From NCBI GenBank assembly GCA_016204275.1, contig JACQKZ010000009.1, positions 1-37,654 of the forward strand: a stretch of 37,654 nt of DNA. Reading direction: 5' to 3'. This DNA comes from Nanobdellati archaeon (lineage in GTDB: Archaea > Nanobdellota > Nanobdellia > UBA10117). How positions within the stretch are numbered: the first letter of the stretch is position 1; each line of letters starts with the position of its first letter. A program made the position numbers and the translations under genes. This document shows positions 19,183 to 28,614 of this stretch, piece by piece. The notes under the pieces were generated by a model. It was not told the origin of the DNA, made no database searches, and saw nothing but the letters and a program-made list of their open reading frames with translations.

Positions 19183-19977
19183 ATGATAGTGAATGAAGAA
19201 TTTTTGAGCAAGCTAAGGCGAGCATTTAGCCTAAACCTGTACGAAGTCAAGCTATGGACTGCACTGCTTTCAAGGGGCGTATCCACCGCAGGCGAATTAT
19301 CCGACATAGCAGATGTACCGCGATCAAGAACTTATGACGTTCTAGAATCTTTGGAGCGAAAAGGATTTGTTATTGTAAAACCTGAAAAGCCAATCAAATA
19401 CATGGCTATCGCACCTGCCGAAGTCCTCGACCGAGTAAAGAAAAGGCTGGCCGAAATTACTGAGGAGCGGACAAAACGACTGGAAGGCCTGCACAGCTCA
19501 GACATACTAAAAGAACTGCAACAGCTTTACAAGCAGGGAATCGAGCCAATGCAGATTACAGATTTCTCTGGCGCGCTAAAGGGCCGGCACAATCTGTATG
19601 ACCATCTATCCATGCTTGTCAAGGAAGCTGAAAAATCAATCGCAATTATGACAACAGAAGACGGCATTATCAGAAAGGTGCGCGCACTAAAACCGCTTCT
19701 GGAAAAGGCGAAGGCCCGCGGCGTAAAAGTAAAAATTGCCACGCCTGTCAACGAAAAAACAAAAGAAGTTCTCGACAAACTTCAGGGCGTTGCGGAAATA
19801 AAAGACGTCAAAGACATAAATGCAAGGTTTTGCATTGTGGACGGCAAGCAGATGCTTTTCATGCTGATGGACGACAAGGATGTTCACCCGACTTACGACT
19901 TGGGCATGTGGGTAACAACGCCTTACTTTGCATCAGCCATGCAGGACTTGTTTGAGCTGGCCTGGAAAAAGGCATAG
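19183..19977 (+). CDS. TrmB-family transcriptional regulator
   Basis: N-terminal wHTH LNLYEVKLWTALLSRGVSTAGELSDIADVPRSRTYDVLESLERKGFV; C-terminal PLD-like sensor domain; GGAGG Shine-Dalgarno. Confidence 0.88.
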   Translation: MIVNEEFLSKLRRAFSLNLYEVKLWTALLSRGVSTAGELSDIADVPRSRTYDVLESLERKGFVIVKPEKPIKYMAIAPAEVLDRVKKRLAEITEERTKRLEGLHSSDILKELQQLYKQGIEPMQITDFSGALKGRHNLYDHLSMLVKEAEKSIAIMTTEDGIIRKVRALKPLLEKAKARGVKVKIATPVNEKTKEVLDKLQGVAEIKDVKDINARFCIVDGKQMLFMLMDDKDVHPTYDLGMWVTTPYFASAMQDLFELAWKKA

Positions 19978-19993
19978 TTTTACGGGCGGGGTT

Positions 19994-20767
19994 TTATTTT
20001 TTTGATTTTATATGTGTTTTTAGAATTTTTATTGCTGTGCCGACGTTTATGCTTTTGAGGTCATCAGATAATTTTGCGCCAAACTTAACACTTGTACAAG
20101 TAAAACCCTTGTTATGCACATAGTCAATTCTAAATGTTTTTTTCTCTAAATCTGTTTTAACTGCTAAAAATTCGCCGGCAATTTTCGTACGCATGACAAA
20201 AAGATAATTTCCATCTTTTTTTCCGACTACGTACTCATTCCCCTTGGCCAGCCACGATGCATCTCCGTAATCTTTAACAGCACTGTTTATTTTGTGGGCT
20301 GCATCAATAATCAGAAACTCGCCAGCATGCGGCGGCTCATTTTCTACACAAAGTGCCATTTCAGGAAGTGATAACGAGGCATCAACTAACAACTGTTCCA
20401 GCCGGCTCGGGATTACCAAAAACGCCTCGCCCAGCAAGCATTTTCTATACGCAATTTCCTGCTTGCTTCTTCCTACAACATCTAATTCTGTAAAAAGAAT
20501 GTTGCGGACTTCCTGCGGAACAATGCCAGATTCATACTGTTCTTTTGTTATTTCTATTTGTATCGCGCCGGAACTGGATTCGAGCGGAAAACCCCTCAAA
20601 TGGCCAGCCTTCTCTGCCTTCAGGCCTGCATCCCTGGCAAGGTAGGCAATACGCATTGTTTCTGCATGATTGCTTGCCGCGTCGCGCTGCATATCATCCA
20701 GTGACTTTAATGCCGCGATAGCATTAAATACATCAAAAAAATCATCTGCTTTTTTTGGGAGCGCCAT
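19994..20767 (-). CDS. Hypothetical protein
   Basis: 257 aa ORF with a promoter-like region bracketed by an inverted repeat. Confidence 0.6.
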   Translation of the reverse strand: MALPKKADDFFDVFNAIAALKSLDDMQRDAASNHAETMRIAYLARDAGLKAEKAGHLRGFPLESSSGAIQIEITKEQYESGIVPQEVRNILFTELDVVGRSKQEIAYRKCLLGEAFLVIPSRLEQLLVDASLSLPEMALCVENEPPHAGEFLIIDAAHKINSAVKDYGDASWLAKGNEYVVGKKDGNYLFVMRTKIAGEFLAVKTDLEKKTFRIDYVHNKGFTCTSVKFGAKLSDDLKSINVGTAIKILKTHIKSKK

Positions 20768-20899
20768 GGGTGATGCGCAAGCGTAAATCTTAAAAGGCTT
20801 GCGCGGATTAATAGTATATAAATTTATATATGCATATAACTAGACTATATAAATCTATATATGTATGCATTTTATATCTTTTTCTGCGCTTAAATTGGC

Positions 20900-21454
20900 A
20901 TGGCATTCCTTTCGGGCGAGGAGATTCTTGAGCTGATTAAAACAGGCCAGCTGAAAATTGAGCCGTTTGACCGCGGAGCGATGCGGCAGCTTCACTTCGA
21001 GCTAAAACTTGGAAACAAATTCACAACCTTGGTTTCTGCTGGCTCTGCCTTCATAGACCCGGCTGACCCGAAATTTAAGCTTGGTGAAGATACAATCCTG
21101 ACTTCGATGCAAAAGTTCACTGCGATAGAAGTCCACGATGGCGGCTCATACGCTGTCGCGCCAGGCGAGTTCGTGATTGGTGTTACTAAAGAAAAAATCG
21201 TAATGCCTAACAACTATACCGGAATCTTAAACGCGCGCGCTTCCCTTGGCAGGCTTGGCCTACAGGTATTTTGTTCGGGCGGGTTTGTAGACCCGAATTT
21301 TTCAGGTTTTATAACGCTGGAAATTTTTAACGCAAATAAAATACCAATTGTGCTAAAGCCGGGCATGCCAATCGTGAAGCTCTCAATGGAAAAGCTAAAC
21401 AAAACTGCCCTGCCACAGGGGCCGGCACTGTCTAGCTTTGTGGATATAAAATGA
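20900..21454 (+). CDS. dcd: dCTP deaminase / dUTPase family protein
   Basis: ILNARASLGRLGLQVFCSGGFVDPNFSGFITLEIFN. Confidence 0.82.
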   Translation: MAFLSGEEILELIKTGQLKIEPFDRGAMRQLHFELKLGNKFTTLVSAGSAFIDPADPKFKLGEDTILTSMQKFTAIEVHDGGSYAVAPGEFVIGVTKEKIVMPNNYTGILNARASLGRLGLQVFCSGGFVDPNFSGFITLEIFNANKIPIVLKPGMPIVKLSMEKLNKTALPQGPALSSFVDIK

Positions 21455-21807
21455 GCGGCAGAAAAGTTAAAACTGAGCTTGCCGGGTATGATACGCAGAT
21501 TTTTCCAGAACGCCTTGATGAACTAAACCGCATATACAGTTTGTTTGGCGCCAATAGCGGTTCATACTCACTTGATAGATTTTTGGCGCGCATCGAATCT
21601 AATATATTAACTGCTGATGGTTACAAGTGGCACAAAGGCCTGCATTTTACTATTAAAAAAGGCAGGATTGCAGTCCTCTTCCCATGGGCGCTGGACTTCA
21701 AACGCAGGGATGGCCTGCAGCTCGACAGGTCCATAGCAGTTTTTACAAAGGGCAGAGTTGGCAAGAAAGACGCCGAAACGCTTATCGAAAAACTCTGCAA
21801 ATTTTAA
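21451..21807 (+). CDS. Hypothetical protein overlapping dcd
   Basis: ATGA start/stop overlap with the preceding gene. Confidence 0.55.
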   Translation: MSGRKVKTELAGYDTQIFPERLDELNRIYSLFGANSGSYSLDRFLARIESNILTADGYKWHKGLHFTIKKGRIAVLFPWALDFKRRDGLQLDRSIAVFTKGRVGKKDAETLIEKLCKF

Positions 21808-21810
21808 TAT

Positions 21811-22701
21811 TTAAATCTCAGCAACCAATTTAATATCAGAATCAGCCTGCGGCTTTATAGAATCCCCAATGCCACGGCCAGCCCAGTAGGCCAGCGTTTC
21901 TGTTGTGCTGCTTAATGAGCCAAACAGGCTTTGCTGCTGCCCATATTCAACAAGCCTTGAATCCCTAAGGCCTGCCAGCTTTTCCGCGGTTTTCTGCGCT
22001 TCACTCCTGCCGCCAAGAACATCCACGAGTTTATAGTTCTGCGCGTCTGTGCCAAGGAAGACCTGGCCTGTCGCAAGATTGTTCACATAGTCAAAACTTA
22101 AATTCCTGTTTTCTGCAACGGCCTGAACAAACTGGACTTTCAGCGCGTTAATCAGGCCAAGTAAATACGATCTATCACTATCGCTTAGGTTTTTGTATTG
22201 CGAGCCTGTGTCTTTGTATTTGCCGGATGTCAGACTATTATAAGTCACGCCATATTTGTCAAACAATTTGGAAAATTCTAAATACGAGCCAGTAACACCT
22301 ATGGAACCGGTTATTGAACCCGGATCAGCAACTATTTTATCTGATGCAGATGCTATCCAGTAAGCGCCTGACGCGCCTTCCTCGCGTATCCACGCGACAA
22401 CGGGCTTGTCTAATTCTTTTACTGCAGACGCAATTTCCTTTGACGCGACTACCGTGCCGCCGGGCGAATTTATTTCTAAAATTACCGCTTTTATTTCTTT
22501 GTCCTTGCCTGCCTTTTTCAATATTTTAGTTACGCCTGCAGAAGTGCCGGAGTCTATTCCGCCGTTTATTGACACAACTGCAATTGCCGGCGCGAGAACA
22601 TTGTCCTGCGAAAACTTAATTGCGATGTACGCAATGCCGCCAAATATTATAAACATCAAAATTACGGCTGGCAATAATACTGGCTTATTTTTAGTGGCCA
22701 T
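21811..22701 (-). CDS. sppA: Signal peptide peptidase SppA (S49)
   Basis: N-terminal TM; INSPGGTVVAS, GASGAYWIASASDKIVADPGSITGSIGV. Confidence 0.93.
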   Translation of the reverse strand: MATKNKPVLLPAVILMFIIFGGIAYIAIKFSQDNVLAPAIAVVSINGGIDSGTSAGVTKILKKAGKDKEIKAVILEINSPGGTVVASKEIASAVKELDKPVVAWIREEGASGAYWIASASDKIVADPGSITGSIGVTGSYLEFSKLFDKYGVTYNSLTSGKYKDTGSQYKNLSDSDRSYLLGLINALKVQFVQAVAENRNLSFDYVNNLATGQVFLGTDAQNYKLVDVLGGRSEAQKTAEKLAGLRDSRLVEYGQQQSLFGSLSSTTETLAYWAGRGIGDSIKPQADSDIKLVAEI

Positions 22702-22751
22702 ATATTTTGTTGGGTTTAAAGATTTATAAATGTTTTTTACTCAACGAAGCT

Positions 22752-22808
22752 ATGAAAACCCTGATTGACTGCCTGCTTGGCCTGCCGAAGTTAGATAAAA
22801 TTTACTGA
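22752..22808 (+). pseudogene. Truncated elp3-like 5' end (MKTLIDCLLGLPKLDKIY*)
   Basis: 11 of 18 residues match the elp3 N-terminus MQALIQELLALPKLDKNS; TTTATAAAT box retained upstream. Confidence 0.45.
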
Positions 22809-22882
22809 ATGAATTAAATTTAAATTGGCCATACTTATCGCTTACTAATAATACTTATAAAGTAACACCTCTATCAATTATT

Positions 22883-23905
22883 ATGGGCTGGCGCGACAGA
22901 TTGCCTGGAGGTCAGAAAGTTCTCGGTGGAGTTGGCATAGAACAAAAGAAAGAAGTTCTCGAAAGCAGAATAGCTGCTAAGTTTGGTGAGCAGTCTGCTG
23001 TAAGATTAAATCCACAATATGCAGAACAGCTTCTCATAGATACTAAAAACGGTGCTGCTCAAATAAAAAATTTCGAGCAGGAAGCAAGGCGTGTTGTGAT
23101 AAATAAAAAACAGATTGCATTTGAAATTGATAATTTAATCAAGCAATTTAGAAATCTGTTGGCAACAGAACATATTTTTCCAACTGCTGGTGAAATCGCA
23201 GCGGAGCCGCAGGTGGCTAATAAATTGCTTGTGGAAATGGAAAGGGCAGTGATTCAGATCGTTAATAAATCGCGCGAATATTCTGTGCTTGTTAAAATAT
23301 TTACTAACATTGTTATGCACGAATGCCAAAAGCTGCCACACGAAATAATAATAGATGAGCGCACTTTGCGAAGCCCAATAGTCGGCAGGGAAAGAAATCT
23401 TAGCGCAGAATTAAATACGCTACTGACAGAGCTCGAACGGCTAAATCTAGAATGCAGCGATTATCACAAAACTATCGATGAGAGCCAACTATCTGCCCAG
23501 CTACAAAACGGCGCGTTAAACATCCGTGCCCTGCATATGCTTATGTTTTATTACGCAAAAATATTCAAAGTAGAGGAAGATATTTCGAAATTAGCAGTAA
23601 AAATAGTAAAATCTGGAAATCCGGAGCTAATGAAAGCTGAGCAAGAAGTAAAAGCGCTGCGCGGAGTACGTTCAGGGATACAAAACTGGTCGGAACAATT
23701 TAATATTGCTCGCATACATAGTTATATGACATTTCACAACTTAGTATCTGTAAGCATGCTCGTAGGTATGTTCTGCTCTTTTGGCCTGCTCGGCGCAGCA
23801 TACGGACCGATAAAGCAAGTATTGGATGCTGGGGAAAAATATTTTTTTGGCAGAGAATTTACGCTATTAGAATATGCCAGCGATATATTTTTGGCTGGGG
23901 AATAA
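22883..23905 (+). CDS. Hypothetical coiled-coil protein with hydrophobic C-terminal segment
   Basis: 340 aa ORF. Confidence 0.65.
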   Translation: MGWRDRLPGGQKVLGGVGIEQKKEVLESRIAAKFGEQSAVRLNPQYAEQLLIDTKNGAAQIKNFEQEARRVVINKKQIAFEIDNLIKQFRNLLATEHIFPTAGEIAAEPQVANKLLVEMERAVIQIVNKSREYSVLVKIFTNIVMHECQKLPHEIIIDERTLRSPIVGRERNLSAELNTLLTELERLNLECSDYHKTIDESQLSAQLQNGALNIRALHMLMFYYAKIFKVEEDISKLAVKIVKSGNPELMKAEQEVKALRGVRSGIQNWSEQFNIARIHSYMTFHNLVSVSMLVGMFCSFGLLGAAYGPIKQVLDAGEKYFFGREFTLLEYASDIFLAGE

Positions 23906-23908
23906 ACT

Positions 23909-24379
23909 ATGCAAATATCAGACTTAAAACTAAAAGAAGACATGCGCGAGATAGAAGACTTAGTGTTTCAAATAAAATATTTTGCAGAGGGCGCACAACC
24001 CGCATACTCCGCGCCCATGATTAGAAATCTTGCAAAAGCAATAGCGCATTTGCTGAAAATAGAAACAAAAGACATAGAACATCTTTTTGAACAGGAAAAT
24101 AAACGCTGGGATCACAAAGCATTTGTTGCCAAGAAAAAATTAGACAGTCTACACAAAAACTTAGAGGCGGAAGATACAGACAGTATAAAAAATAAAATTG
24201 AAGAAATTCTAAACGCCTGCAGTAAAATTCTGGAAAAATCAATTACTTTGGCAGAGTTCAGAGAAAAAATTGGCAAGGCCTGCGCAAGAATTCTAAAACT
24301 AATTGATTCAGAACATCATGAAATGAAATTAGTTAAAGAGTTTTTCAAAATGCCAAAAGACACCAGGCTTTACAAATAG
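23909..24379 (+). CDS. Hypothetical coiled-coil protein
   Basis: 156 aa ORF directly downstream of the previous one. Confidence 0.6.
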   Translation: MQISDLKLKEDMREIEDLVFQIKYFAEGAQPAYSAPMIRNLAKAIAHLLKIETKDIEHLFEQENKRWDHKAFVAKKKLDSLHKNLEAEDTDSIKNKIEEILNACSKILEKSITLAEFREKIGKACARILKLIDSEHHEMKLVKEFFKMPKDTRLYK

Positions 24380-24458
24380 TTTTTTACGGGCAGACTGTAT
24401 TTCGGCCTGCCTAAAGCTCACGGGCAATGTTTATAAATCGTTTTCCCACAAAAATAGC

Positions 24459-26072
24459 ATGCAAGCCTTGATACAAGAGTTGTTGGCGCTGCCGAAGCTG
24501 GATAAAAATTCGATAGAGCGGGTTAAAGTGAAGTGGGCGGAAAAAAACGGCGGGCAGATACCACTCGGCTCAGATATTTTGAAAGAACTGGCTGGCCTGC
24601 ATGATATACGGGCAGAAAAGCTGAGGCAGGCACTTGTTACAAAGCCAACACGAACGATGTCCGGCGTTTCCACGATTGCGGTGATGACCAAGCCGGCCGG
24701 CTGTGTGGGGCGCTGCACCTACTGCCCAACTTCAGCGATTGCGCCGAAAAGTTACACCGGTTATGAACCCAGCACGATGCGCGCGATAAGAAACAATTAC
24801 GATCCTTACAAAATAGTGCAAAACAGGCTGGCTCAGCTGCACAGCGTCGGCCACAACACTGACAAGAACGAAGTCATAGTGCAGGGCGGGACCTTCACGT
24901 GGATGCCATGGGATTACCAGTATAATTTTGTAAAAGATATTTTCGATGCATTCAACCAGTTTCAGCAGCCTTTTCTTTCGCAAAAGAAAAGGCTCCTGGG
25001 CATCCAAAAGAAAGGCGAGGGTTTCGCTTCGCTCAAGCCCTCAAAAACACTTGAAGAAGCACAGAAAATAAACGAAACCGCAAAGAACCGCGTTGTCAGC
25101 CTGATAATCGAGACGCGGCCGGACTGGTGCCATCAGAAAGAAATTCAGGAGCTGCTCTCGCTTGGCGCAACGCGTGTTGAGCTGGGCCTGCAGTCCATTT
25201 ACGATTTTGTCCTGGAAAAAATAAAGCGCGGCCATGATTTAGCAGAGGCAAAACGCGCGATCCGCGAGCTGAAAGATGCCGGCTTCAAAGTCGACTTGCA
25301 CATGATGCTTGGCCTGCCCGGCTCGTCTAAAGAGCTTGACAAAGAGATGTTCAGGATTATTTTTGAAGACGAGGACTTACGCCCTGATGGGCTGAAAATC
25401 TATCCGTGCGGCGTCATAAAAGGCTCAGAATTATATGAACAATGGAAGCGCGGCGAGTACGAGCCGATCAACGATGATTACATCGCAGAAGTTCTCGCAG
25501 AGATAAAAACAAAACATATTCCGCCTTACGTCCGCATCAAGCGAATTATGCGAGACATTCCATCAAACTATGTTGAGGCAGGCTACAAATCCACAAATCT
25601 GCGGCAGATGGTACAAGGGCATCTCAAATCCCGCGGAGTTAAATGCAGGTGTATCCGATGCAGAGAGGTCGGCCATCGCTACAACGAGTTCGAAGTCCTG
25701 CCAAGCGAAATTAAATTGCAAAGGTTAGAATACGCGGCAAGCGGCGGGAGAGAAATATTTTTGTCATTCGAAGACGTGGAACGGGACATTTTACTTGGAT
25801 TTTTAAGATTGCGGCTGTGCAAAAACGGAATCGCATTTGTCCGCGAACTGCATGTTTACGGAGAAGCAATTGCTATTGGTGAATCTGCAGATAGCAATCC
25901 ATTGGCGGCGCAACACAAAGGCCTGGGAAAAAAATTACTGGCTGAAGCAGAAAGCGTTGCAAAGAAAAATAATTGCGAAATATTAAAAGTTCTTTCAGGT
26001 GTTGGCGTAAAAGAATATTATAAAAAATTCAAATATGCTGATGATGGGTTTTACGTTTCGAAGGCGTTATGA
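24459..26072 (+). CDS. elp3: Elp3-family tRNA uridine-34 modification enzyme (radical SAM plus GNAT)
   Basis: CVGRCTYCPT radical-SAM Cys motif; KINETAKNRVVSLIIETRPDW; C-terminal GNAT domain HKGLGKKLLAEAE. Confidence 0.95.
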   Translation: MQALIQELLALPKLDKNSIERVKVKWAEKNGGQIPLGSDILKELAGLHDIRAEKLRQALVTKPTRTMSGVSTIAVMTKPAGCVGRCTYCPTSAIAPKSYTGYEPSTMRAIRNNYDPYKIVQNRLAQLHSVGHNTDKNEVIVQGGTFTWMPWDYQYNFVKDIFDAFNQFQQPFLSQKKRLLGIQKKGEGFASLKPSKTLEEAQKINETAKNRVVSLIIETRPDWCHQKEIQELLSLGATRVELGLQSIYDFVLEKIKRGHDLAEAKRAIRELKDAGFKVDLHMMLGLPGSSKELDKEMFRIIFEDEDLRPDGLKIYPCGVIKGSELYEQWKRGEYEPINDDYIAEVLAEIKTKHIPPYVRIKRIMRDIPSNYVEAGYKSTNLRQMVQGHLKSRGVKCRCIRCREVGHRYNEFEVLPSEIKLQRLEYAASGGREIFLSFEDVERDILLGFLRLRLCKNGIAFVRELHVYGEAIAIGESADSNPLAAQHKGLGKKLLAEAESVAKKNNCEILKVLSGVGVKEYYKKFKYADDGFYVSKAL

Positions 26073-26812
26073 TGCTGTCAATAATAATACCAACTTACAA
26101 TGAAACCAGATATGTTGGCAAGCTGCTGCAATCGCTGTGCAATCAGACTTACAAAGACTTTGAAGTTATTATCGCGGATGCAAATTCAAAAGATAACACT
26201 GAAAAAGTTGTTAATAGTTTCGCTGAAAAACTTCGCCTCAGGTTTATTCGGCAGGCTGGCAAAGGTGTCGCCAACGCGCGGAACTGCGGGGCAAAAATTG
26301 CTAGCGGCGATTTGCTTTTGTTTTTAGACGCCGACGTCGTTTTAAAAAATTATTTTTTGGAATTTGCGCTGCGCGAGTTCGAAAAACGCGCCCTTAACGC
26401 TGCAAGTGTTTACATGCGGCCAATTGAAGGTGAGTTCGGCCTTTTCGGCAGAAAACGGGCGTGGGATCGCCTAGTGTGGCAAATATTTTTTAACACGGTA
26501 ATAGGCGTATCACAATACATTTATCCGGGCGCGATTGGAATATGTATTTTCTGTAAAAAAAATATCCATAATAAAATTGGCGGGTTTGACGAAACGATAA
26601 AGATAGGCGAGGATTTCGAATATATCGGCAGGGCCTCAAAAATCGGCAAGTTCCGTGTTATGTACCGATCAATATTTGTTTCTGTCAGGCGCGCAGAGAT
26701 GGAAGGCAGGCTCAGAAATCTGCTAAAATATGTTCTTGTTACGATTCATAAAATATTTTTTGGCGAAATTCGTACAGATTTTTTCAAATATAAATTCGGC
26801 CAGCATAAATAG
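26069..26812 (+). CDS. Family 2 glycosyltransferase
   Basis: SIIIPTYNET, DADVVLKN; ATGATG overlap with elp3. Confidence 0.88.
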   Translation: MMLSIIIPTYNETRYVGKLLQSLCNQTYKDFEVIIADANSKDNTEKVVNSFAEKLRLRFIRQAGKGVANARNCGAKIASGDLLLFLDADVVLKNYFLEFALREFEKRALNAASVYMRPIEGEFGLFGRKRAWDRLVWQIFFNTVIGVSQYIYPGAIGICIFCKKNIHNKIGGFDETIKIGEDFEYIGRASKIGKFRVMYRSIFVSVRRAEMEGRLRNLLKYVLVTIHKIFFGEIRTDFFKYKFGQHK

Positions 26813-26813
26813 T

Positions 26814-27503
26814 TTATGTTGCTGCTGCGATGTTAAGTGCGATTGCAATCAGCAATGGAATTGAAAAATTATCATCTAAAATTGGCAGGCTCTCTATTAC
26901 CGCGCCAACAACACCAACAAATGTAGCAAGCTTCCAAGCGGAGAAAATTGCGAGCTGCGGAAAGACCGCCAGAAACACCAGTGTTACTGCGAACGTTACT
27001 ACTGCAAATCCAGCCATGCCTTCCAGTGATTTTTCCCTGTTCCAGAAAATTTTATGCTTGCCAAAATACTTGCCGGCCAGCGCGGCTGCTGAATCGCCCA
27101 TTGTCAGCGCGATTATTCCGAAAAACAGATAGCTCTTGCCGAAAAATATCAGCGTGAACAAAAGTGATGAGAAAAAATATAATGATGGCAAAAAAATTGC
27201 CTGCTCGCCATCCCGCAAAAATTCTTTTTTAATGGCCTGAAAAAAATTTTCCTCAAATTTTTCATTTTCTTTTACAGATGCTTCATCATATTTTTCTCCG
27301 AAAGTTTCCATAATACTTCTGATAGAATCATTGATGCGCCTTCGCCTTAGCTGCCTGAAATCTATATACCAATGCAATACAAAAACGCCCGCAGTAAGAA
27401 ATGCCAAAATCTGCATCAATTGCTGTACGGTTAAGTAGAATATTGGCAGGACGATTAGTATGCCTGCGGCGTGCAAAAACTTGCGGGACAGCTCATTTAC
27501 CAT
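26814..27503 (-). CDS. Polyprenol/phosphatidate cytidylyltransferase or dolichol-kinase-like membrane protein
   Basis: ELSRKFLHAAGILIVLPIFYL...TMGDSAAALAGKYFGKHKIFWNREKSLEGMAGF. Confidence 0.75.
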   Translation of the reverse strand: MVNELSRKFLHAAGILIVLPIFYLTVQQLMQILAFLTAGVFVLHWYIDFRQLRRRRINDSIRSIMETFGEKYDEASVKENEKFEENFFQAIKKEFLRDGEQAIFLPSLYFFSSLLFTLIFFGKSYLFFGIIALTMGDSAAALAGKYFGKHKIFWNREKSLEGMAGFAVVTFAVTLVFLAVFPQLAIFSAWKLATFVGVVGAVIESLPILDDNFSIPLLIAIALNIAAAT

Positions 27504-27563
27504 AACATACGGGGCAGAGATAATGTTATAAGATTTTCTATTCTTAAAATTGTGGGTGTGGGA

Positions 27564-28325
27564 TTGATATCGATAGTAATGCCAGCCTACAACGAAGAAG
27601 GCAGAATAGGTGGCATGCTCTCCGAATACTGTGAGTATTTTTCCAATAAAATAAAAGACTTTGAATTTGTTATAATTGTACAAGGCACAGACAAAACAAT
27701 TAACATAGTTAAAGATTTTGCAAAAAAATATCCGCAAATAAATTATACCTATTCCGAAAAGCGTTCCGGCAAAGGCGGCGCAATTATTGAAGGTTTTAAA
27801 CGCGCTAAAGGCAGCATTATTGGTTTTGTAGACGCAGATGGCAGCACGAGGCCAGACGCATTTTTTGATTTAATTAAACAAACAGATTTATATGATGGGG
27901 CTATTGCTTCAAAAAGAATGCCTGGCGCAATCATAACAAAAAACGAGCCAGCACTCCAGCAGTTTGGCGGTTATGGTTTTAACTGGCTGTTGCGATTTCT
28001 GTTTTTAATGCCATTTAAGGATACACAGTGTGGCGCGAAGATTTTTAGAAAAGATGTAATAAGTTCTATCCTGCCAGAGCTCGGTGTTACCGAATTCGCG
28101 TTTGATGCCGACTTGTTATTGAGAATTTGGAAAAAAGGGTTTAAGATAAAAGAAGTGCCGACTACCTGGGAATACAAGGCCGGCTCGACATTTGACTTCC
28201 GCAAATGGTTCTGGCGCCTGATTCCAAATATGCTTATGTCTTTGATGCGCTTGAGGCTGCTGTACTCGCCATTCAATGGATTTGTAAAATTCTGGGATAA
28301 GTATATTAAAAAAGTAAAAATATAG
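27564..28325 (+). CDS. Family 2 glycosyltransferase (dolichyl-phosphate sugar synthase-like)
   Basis: ISIVMPAYNEEGRIGGML, GKGGAIIEGFKRAKGSIIGFVDADGST; TTG start near 27564 inferred. Confidence 0.85.
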   Translation: MISIVMPAYNEEGRIGGMLSEYCEYFSNKIKDFEFVIIVQGTDKTINIVKDFAKKYPQINYTYSEKRSGKGGAIIEGFKRAKGSIIGFVDADGSTRPDAFFDLIKQTDLYDGAIASKRMPGAIITKNEPALQQFGGYGFNWLLRFLFLMPFKDTQCGAKIFRKDVISSILPELGVTEFAFDADLLLRIWKKGFKIKEVPTTWEYKAGSTFDFRKWFWRLIPNMLMSLMRLRLLYSPFNGFVKFWDKYIKKVKI

Positions 28326-28333
28326 CCCCGCTC

Positions 28334-28377
28334 CGGAACCGCGGAGGGCTCTGCCCTCCCCAGTTGGACGCTCATCC
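28334..28377. repeat. tRNA-linked hairpin element, copy A
   Basis: 37/44 identical to copy B (31881..31924); GGAGGG-CTCTG-CCCTCC stem. Confidence 0.75.
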
Positions 28378-28425
28378 TGACCCACCCGGATCGGATTGCT
28401 GCGCAATCCAATAAAATTAAAAATA

Positions 28426-28529
28426 TAGCCCCGCTCGGATTCGAAATCCTCTGATTTGTAATTGCTCACAAACCAACCGAGGTCCCAAGGTCCAAAGCCT
28501 TGTATCCTTGACCGCTGGACGACGGGGCT
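28426..28529 (-). tRNA. tRNA-Gln(TTG), interrupted in the T-arm
   Basis: Mature AGCCCCG TC GTCC AGCGGTCAA GGAT A CAAGG CTTTGGA CCTTG GGAC CTCGG TTCGAAT CCGAG CGGGGCT A (73 nt) after removing 31 nt. Confidence 0.93.
28446..28476 (-). other. tRNA-Gln intron at position 53/54 (31 nt)
   Basis: Complete BHB: inner helix TGGTTTGT/ACAAATCA, central helix CCTC/GAGG, bulges GG|T and AT|T. Confidence 0.88.
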
Positions 28530-28533
28530 ATAA

Positions 28534-28608
28534 CTCAAAATCGCTGCTTGCACATTATCTGCGGACTTTAGTCTGCGGTTTTGGTGCTCGCTTAATCGCG
28601 ATTTTGAG
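28534..28608. other. Structured intergenic element (11-bp perfect inverted repeat with internal hairpin)
   Basis: ctcaaaatcgc 28534-28544 / gcgattttgag 28598-28608; internal gcggac/gtctgc hairpin. Confidence 0.6.
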
Positions 28609-28614
28609 GAATGG

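Noticed and set aside
27971-28553. ORFs 27971..28411 (-) and 28116..28553 (-)
   Set aside because: They overlap the glycosyltransferase, repeat A and tRNA-Gln; their shared peptide with ORF 31524..31943 (SVKLKGAEPPAVPNE-like) is just translation of the two repeat copies
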